Part shown: positions 63,512-64,000 of the stretch, in pieces
Position numbering within the stretch: position 1 is the first letter of the stretch
How the letters are laid out: the number at the start of each line of letters is the position of its first letter
Assembly (NCBI RefSeq): GCF_001693415.1
Contig: NZ_MAKX01000001.1
Location: 948,047 to 1,012,046 of the forward strand
Direction of reading: 5' to 3'
Source of the DNA: Tenacibaculum soleae
GTDB lineage: Bacteria; Bacteroidota; Bacteroidia; Flavobacteriales; Flavobacteriaceae
DNA length: 64,000 nt
Notes under the pieces: model-generated
What the model saw: only the letters and a program-made list of their open reading frames with translations
Database searches by the model: none
Told to the model about the DNA's origin: nothing
Program-made: the position numbers and the translations under genes

Positions 63512-64000
63512 ATGAAAAAAACAGGAATATTATTATTTTGTTTATTGATAAGCTTATCAGCAACAAGTCAAATATTTAATCCAATTAAATGGACAACTAA
63601 AGTTGAAAAAGTAACAGATTCTAAGTTTAAACTAATAACAATAGCAACTATTGAAAATGGTTGGAGCTTATATTCTCAACAAGTACCAAAAGGAGGACCA
63701 ATACCAACAACTTTTACTTATGATGATGTTGGAGGTAAAATTACAATAGTCGGAAATACGAAAGAACCTAAGGGAAAAATTAAGTTTACCAAACTGTTTA
63801 GTGAAACAGGAATGAACATTAAATCTTTTGCTCATAAAGCGATTTTTGAACAAGAAATAACTTTGGTAGATGCTAGTATTCAAAAAGTCGATGCTTTTGT
63901 AGAGTTTATTGCATGTACTGAAGAGCAGTGCTTGCCTCCAAAAGAAATAGAACTCACTTTTGCTTTAAATAAAGCAAGTATTAAAAACAAAAATGCAACT
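63512..64000 (+). CDS. DsbD-family thiol:disulfide interchange protein (3' partial)
   Basis: An open frame from ATG 63512 to the window end, 163 codons. It starts with a signal peptide (GILLFCLLISLSATSQ) and continues with a DsbD-alpha domain that aligns with the preceding gene: FNPIKWTTKVEKV, LYSQQVPKGGPIPTTF and FIACTEEQCLPPKEI with the Cys pair. Length suggests that a membrane and thioredoxin part follow beyond the window, as in full DsbD, but this cannot be seen. Confidence 0.85.
   Translation, partial: MKKTGILLFCLLISLSATSQIFNPIKWTTKVEKVTDSKFKLITIATIENGWSLYSQQVPKGGPIPTTFTYDDVGGKITIVGNTKEPKGKIKFTKLFSETGMNIKSFAHKAIFEQEITLVDASIQKVDAFVEFIACTEEQCLPPKEIELTFALNKASIKNKNAT

Overview
The window is strongly AT-rich chromosomal DNA from a member of the Bacteroidota, most likely a marine Flavobacteriaceae (a Tenacibaculum/Polaribacter-type genus is a guess). 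The evidence is TAnnTTTG -7 promoter boxes with no recognisable Shine-Dalgarno leaders, the alaS / M23 peptidase / MerR block typical of flavobacteria, a PF14905-type outer-membrane barrel, PycTM and LytTR proteins, and repeated initiator tRNA genes.

Region 1 (1-11292, all + strand) is a compact light/UV island. It encodes four cryptochrome/photolyase paralogues (CRY-DASH, an FeS-type (6-4) photolyase, a divergent FAD-binding homologue, and a class I CPD photolyase). With them are DUF2256 and DUF2805/TIGR03643 mini-proteins, a GTP cyclohydrolase I / PTPS / SDR set resembling a tetrahydropterin pathway, a CIA30 protein, a glutathione peroxidase, DUF2452 and an SRPBCC protein. A promoter at 4181 is preceded by three copies of a TAAACAAAA half-site resembling CarH/LitR operators. 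Region 2 (11293-19299) holds a repeat-bearing intergenic stretch and a housekeeping block: alaS (-), then M23 peptidase, MerR, LemA, two TPM proteins, a lipoprotein and a convergent unknown gene.

Region 3 (19518-27283) starts with a TPR histidine kinase and LytTR regulator. It continues with an unusual set: two proteins sharing a novel N-terminal module (the second fused to BspA-type leucine-rich repeats and a DUF6882-like domain), a lipoprotein, a protein with a possible Sm-like start, and an M48 peptidase fused to a TerB-like domain. Region 4 (27333-45328) is mostly - strand: DUF423, a metallophosphatase-barrel lipoprotein, MocA-like and XdhC proteins, SelO, MsrA, MsrB, a GAF-type protein, an outer-membrane barrel, Der and Era. 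On the + strand it has an HD-PycTM protein and a small membrane protein.

Region 5 (45467-62241) is a glycan/surface-modification island bounded by an intact initiator tRNA on the left and a mutated copy on the right, each with similar flanks and terminator. A third, intact copy lies at 62844. The island carries glycosyltransferases, a minimal nucleotidyltransferase, three cobalamin-binding-type radical SAM enzymes, one SPASM radical SAM enzyme, three methyltransferases, a deacetylase, a GNAT, a flippase-like ABC transporter and an initiating sugar-phosphate transferase. A frameshifted pseudogene lies between tRNA copies 2 and 3. The window ends in two consecutive DsbD-alpha-like genes, the second cut by the window edge.
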